8,600 nt of DNA from Caulobacter segnis (lineage in GTDB: Bacteria > Pseudomonadota > Alphaproteobacteria > Caulobacterales > Caulobacteraceae). Positions 6,807 to 8,600 of this stretch are shown here, in pieces (position 1 is the first letter of the stretch; each line of letters begins with the position of its first letter). The notes beneath the pieces are model-generated. The model made no database searches and was not told where the DNA came from. It saw only the letters and a list, made by a program, of their open reading frames with translations. The DNA lies in the NCBI RefSeq assembly GCF_003243465.1, contig NZ_QFQZ01000124.1, positions 1 to 8,600 of the forward strand. The letters run 5' to 3'. The translations under genes were made by a program, and so were the position numbers.

Positions 6807-6832
6807 GATACATCCGCGTGAATATCACGCAA
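6805..6832 (-). promoter_or_regulatory. Weak candidate promoter for plsX
   Basis: On the minus strand TTGCGT (6832-6827) is separated by 16 bases from TATCGT (6810-6805). Its start would lie near 6798, just before plsX. The match is modest, and it would explain how plsX is expressed if the hairpin array reduces read-through from DUF177. Confidence 0.22.
6816..6830. repeat. Short inverted repeat, possible remnant of an 81-bp unit
   Basis: GCGTGA-ATA-TCACGC forms a six-base stem whose arms match the outer arms of the second hairpin in the 81-bp units. The run TATCACGCA matches the junction after unit 1 exactly. It may be a collapsed unit from which the interior was deleted, or a chance match. 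Confidence 0.4.
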
Positions 6833-6845
6833 GCGGTCGAGTCGG

Positions 6846-7088
6846 GCATCGGGTCTGCCTGAGCAGACCCGACCTCTTGGAACGAGCGTGACGGGCGCCG
6901 AAACCGCTCACACTTTCGGCTATCACGCATCGGGTCTGCCTGAGCAGACCCGACCTCTTGGAAGGAGCGTGACGGGCGCCGAAACCGCTCACACTTTCGG
7001 CTGTCACGCATCGGGTCTGCCTGAGCAGACCCGACCTCCTAGAAGGAGCGTGACGGGCGCCGAAACCGCTCACACTTTCGGCTGTCAC
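6846..7088. repeat. Tandem array of three 81-bp units, each with nested stem-loops
   Basis: Units are 6846-6926, 6927-7007 and 7008-7088, with a constant 81-bp period. Units 1 and 2 differ at two bases (unit positions 38 and 77), units 2 and 3 at two others (32 and 34). Each unit has a perfect 10-bp stem TCGGGTCTGC/GCAGACCCGA with a CTGA loop (unit positions 4-27). It also has a second two-step hairpin: outer arms GCGTGAC/GTCACGC and inner arms GCCGAAA/TTTCGGC with a 10-base loop. The second hairpin's last bases extend into the next unit. A small third inverted repeat (CTCCT/AGGAG in unit 3) lies between them. The array starts five bases beyond the DUF177 stop and ends 90 bases before plsX. 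I recognise no named family. Confidence 0.95.
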
Positions 7089-7092
7089 GCTC

Positions 7093-7632
7093 TCAGCCCT
7101 GATCGTCCTTCAAATTCAGCCCCTTCAGGGCGGCGAACGGGGATAACTCCACCGGCTCTGGCGGCTGGACGAAGACCGCGCCCGGCTTGCGGGGAAACGG
7201 ATCCAGCTCCAAGGCCAGGTGTTCGACCACATAGCCCGACACGTCGACGGACTGGCCTTCCAGCACGTCCGGCGGATCATCGCCGTCCGGGTCGGCGCCC
7301 AGGTCGCCAAACTCTTCCTGCGGGGCGTTCTCGCTGTTGGCGGGCAGGACCCGCAGACTGAAGCGGGCGTCGATCGGCGTCTCGAAGTCGTCGGCCGTGG
7401 CGCTGCAGGTCTGGACGACCCGCGCGCGCAGGACGCCCGAGACCTCCGCCCCGTCCAGCCAGGACGTCAGGAACACCTCGGCCGACAGCGCCTCCAGGCT
7501 GACGAGGCCCAGCTGCTTGGCGATCGCCTTGCGCTGGTCGTCGCTGGGCTCCAGGCGCAGCTTCACGGCGCCCCGGTCGACCTGGGACAGCGGGATCTCG
7601 CAGGGCCAGGGCGCGATTACGGGTTCGGCCAC
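7093..7632 (-). CDS. DUF177 / YceD family protein
   Basis: This is a 179-residue cytosolic protein. It starts with the family's alphaproteobacterial pattern (PWPCEIPLSQVDRGAVKLRLEP, 8-29), has the beta-rich core GVLRARVVQTCSATADDFETPID (66-88), an acidic insert (DLGADPDGDDPPDVLEGQ, 110-127) and the helix YVVEHLALELDPFPRKPG (134-151). The family in other bacteria carries a CxxC pair; here only C76 of the pair position is present, as in other alphaproteobacterial members. YceD proteins have been linked to 23S rRNA processing or accumulation in plants and bacteria, but the mechanism is unclear. The GTG at 7632 has AAGGAG seven bases upstream and overlaps the end of the CBP3-type gene by 16 bp. 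The stop is followed after two bases by the hairpin array. Confidence 0.85.
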   Translation of the reverse strand: MAEPVIAPWPCEIPLSQVDRGAVKLRLEPSDDQRKAIAKQLGLVSLEALSAEVFLTSWLDGAEVSGVLRARVVQTCSATADDFETPIDARFSLRVLPANSENAPQEEFGDLGADPDGDDPPDVLEGQSVDVSGYVVEHLALELDPFPRKPGAVFVQPPEPVELSPFAALKGLNLKDDQG

Positions 7633-8147
7633 GTCACATCTCCTTGCAGCAGCGCGTCCAGCGGCTGGCTCGCCAGCGCCGCGCGCGTCTTGATCAGATA
7701 GGCGGTCAAGGCGGCGACATCACCCTGGCCGCTTTCCTCGAACGCCGTGCGAGCCAGGAAGTCGCGCGTGGCCGACTCGTCCGGCAGGCTGGCCACGGCC
7801 TCGTCATAGGCCTTCAGGCGGCCATAGAAGGCGCCGGCCAGCTTCTTCATCTTCTTGCCCACGGCGGTGTCGGCGACGCCGATCTCGCGGAAGGCGTCAT
7901 CGAGGCCCTTCACATAGGAATCGAACACCGCCTGCGAGGTCTCCGCCGCCGCCTCGCCCTGCCCCTTCAGCCGCTCGATCAGCAGGATCACGTGCAGGCT
8001 GAACAGCTCGAACCGGCCCTCCATCGAGTCGCGGACGCCGAAATCACGGTACAAGGCCGGCGAACGCGCCTGCGCCACGGCGCAAGCATAGAGCTTGGCC
8101 CCCGCCGCCTTGGCGGGCCTGGGCTTCAGCCATCGGTCCAGAAACAT
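7617..8147 (-). CDS. CBP3/UQCC-type ubiquinol-cytochrome c chaperone family protein
   Basis: This 176-residue protein belongs to the family of yeast Cbp3 and human UQCC1, which helps cytochrome b synthesis and assembly of the bc1 complex. The conserved blocks LYRDFGVRDSMEGRFELFSLHVILLIERL (32-60) and YVKGLDDAFREIGVADTAVGKKMKKLAGAFYGR (78-110) are clear and mostly helical. The N-terminus MFLDRWLKPRPAK is short and basic, with no signal peptide, so the protein is probably cytosolic or membrane-associated. The ATG at 8147 is preferred over an upstream in-frame start because GAGG lies seven bases before it and family members begin here. It is the first gene of the minus-strand block and overlaps DUF177. 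A bacterial role in bc1 assembly is inferred from the family. Confidence 0.85.
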   Translation of the reverse strand: MFLDRWLKPRPAKAAGAKLYACAVAQARSPALYRDFGVRDSMEGRFELFSLHVILLIERLKGQGEAAAETSQAVFDSYVKGLDDAFREIGVADTAVGKKMKKLAGAFYGRLKAYDEAVASLPDESATRDFLARTAFEESGQGDVAALTAYLIKTRAALASQPLDALLQGDVTWPNP

Positions 8148-8208
8148 TGAAACGCCTCGATTTCGCCGCGACATCCCGCTAGACGCGGGGTCCGCTTTCA
8201 CGCGGGCA

Positions 8209-8239
8209 TTGAACTAAGCTCCCGCGGGCGATAGGTCAA
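8209..8239. promoter_or_regulatory. Palindromic, overlapping divergent promoters of bamE and the CBP3-type gene
   Basis: On the plus strand TTGAAC (8209-8214), a 17-base spacer and TAGGTC (8232-8237) point toward bamE. On the minus strand TTGACC (8239-8234), a 17-base spacer and TAGTTC (8216-8211) point toward the CBP3-type gene. Each -35 overlaps the other's -10. Outer half-sites agree at 7 of 8 positions (TTGANCTA), and CCCGCGGG (8221-8228) sits at the centre. The -10 matches are weak. Confidence 0.4.
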
Positions 8240-8267
8240 AGTCTGCATTTTCCGGTTCGGAGCCTCG

Positions 8268-8600
8268 ATGTCTCGCCCCGCCGTCTTCGCCGCCGCCATT
8301 CTCGGCCTGGCGATCGCCACTTCAGCCTGTACGCCGCTGACGAGCTATTCCGGATTCCAGGCCATCGAAGCCAAGCCCGCCGACATGAAGGTCGGCGAGG
8401 ACAGCAAGTCGACCCTGATGGAGAAGCTGGGTTCGCCGTCGGCGGTTTCGACCTTCGACAACAACACCTGGTACTACATCTCGCAGACGACCGACCGGGT
8501 GGCCTTCTACTATCCGCGCGTGATCAAGCGCGACGTGGTGGCCATCAAGTTCAACCCGGCCGACGAAAAGGTCGCCTCGGTGAACACCTACACGCTGAAG
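8268..8600 (+). CDS. bamE: Outer membrane assembly lipoprotein BamE (partial at 3' end)
   Basis: The first 111 codons are present and the gene continues past the window edge. BamE is a lipoprotein of the beta-barrel assembly machine that inserts outer membrane proteins. A signal peptide (MSRPAVFAAAILGLAIATSA) ends at a lipidation cysteine, C21, in TSACTPL; the -3 residue is Thr, slightly off the strict lipobox. The mature domain has the SmpA/OmlA pattern: a short helix segment DSKSTLMEKLGSPSAVSTF (45-63) followed by the strand WYYISQ (68-73) and a second strand pair around VVAIKFNPADEKV. The ATG at 8268 has GGAG five bases upstream. The gene is divergent from the CBP3-type chaperone. Confidence 0.92.
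   Translation, partial: MSRPAVFAAAILGLAIATSACTPLTSYSGFQAIEAKPADMKVGEDSKSTLMEKLGSPSAVSTFDNNTWYYISQTTDRVAFYYPRVIKRDVVAIKFNPADEKVASVNTYTLK

Noticed and set aside
6756..6845. rpmF (ribosomal protein L32) expected between DUF177 and plsX
   Set aside because: No frame here encodes L32. The gene is commonly located elsewhere in alphaproteobacteria, so its absence is not unusual.
6846..7088. CRISPR array
   Set aside because: Units are contiguous and nearly identical throughout, with no unique spacers and no cas genes nearby.
6601..7361. Overlapping open frames encoding near-perfect 27-residue peptide repeats on both strands across the array
   Set aside because: The 81-bp period is a multiple of three, so any frame without a stop repeats automatically. 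Frames are open on both strands, run into plsX or DUF177 in wrong frames and lack properly spaced ribosome binding sites.

Overview
The window looks like chromosomal DNA of a Caulobacter-like alphaproteobacterium. The evidence is very high G+C, a strong G/C preference at third codon positions, frequent GTG starts, and the alphaproteobacterial gene order bamE | CBP3-type chaperone - DUF177 - plsX - fabH - ihfA - merR - tRNA-Pro. Other family markers are a DUF2842 protein and a Cox15-type heme A synthase. No integrase, transposase, phage gene or CRISPR array is visible, so this is mainly core genome with unusual intergenic repeats.

Layout from left to right. Bases 1-81 may hold the 3' end of an unidentified + strand gene. 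Bases 88-263 carry two inverted copies of a 47-bp double-hairpin repeat. Next, on the minus strand, come a secreted PhoA-type alkaline phosphatase (TTG start) and heme A synthase (ctaA/cox15). Divergent from ctaA on the plus strand are two small overlapping membrane-protein genes (YeaQ/GlsB-type and DUF2842). A minus-strand terminator, tRNA-Pro(GGG) and its promoter follow. The rest, up to about 8147, is a minus-strand block read right to left: CBP3-type chaperone, DUF177/YceD, a 3 x 81-bp tandem array, plsX, fabH, ihfA and a MerR-type regulator. Its genes are tightly coupled (16-bp overlap, 4-bp overlap, and a stop codon overlapping the next ribosome binding site), apart from the array gap and a 199-bp ihfA leader. 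bamE starts divergently at 8268 and runs off the window.

Functionally the block joins envelope lipid synthesis (PlsX makes acyl-phosphate for phospholipids; FabH starts fatty acid elongation) to outer-membrane assembly (BamE), respiratory complex assembly (CBP3-like for cytochrome bc1, CtaA for heme A of terminal oxidase) and nucoid/regulatory proteins (IHF-alpha, MerR-like).

The least ordinary element is the array at 6846-7088. It is three near-identical 81-bp units, each with a perfect 10-bp hairpin and a second two-step hairpin, inserted exactly between the DUF177 stop codon and the plsX leader. A possible collapsed remnant lies beside it. The 47-bp repeat pair near the left end is also notable: its stem differs between copies by paired compensatory changes, which suggests its folding is under selection.
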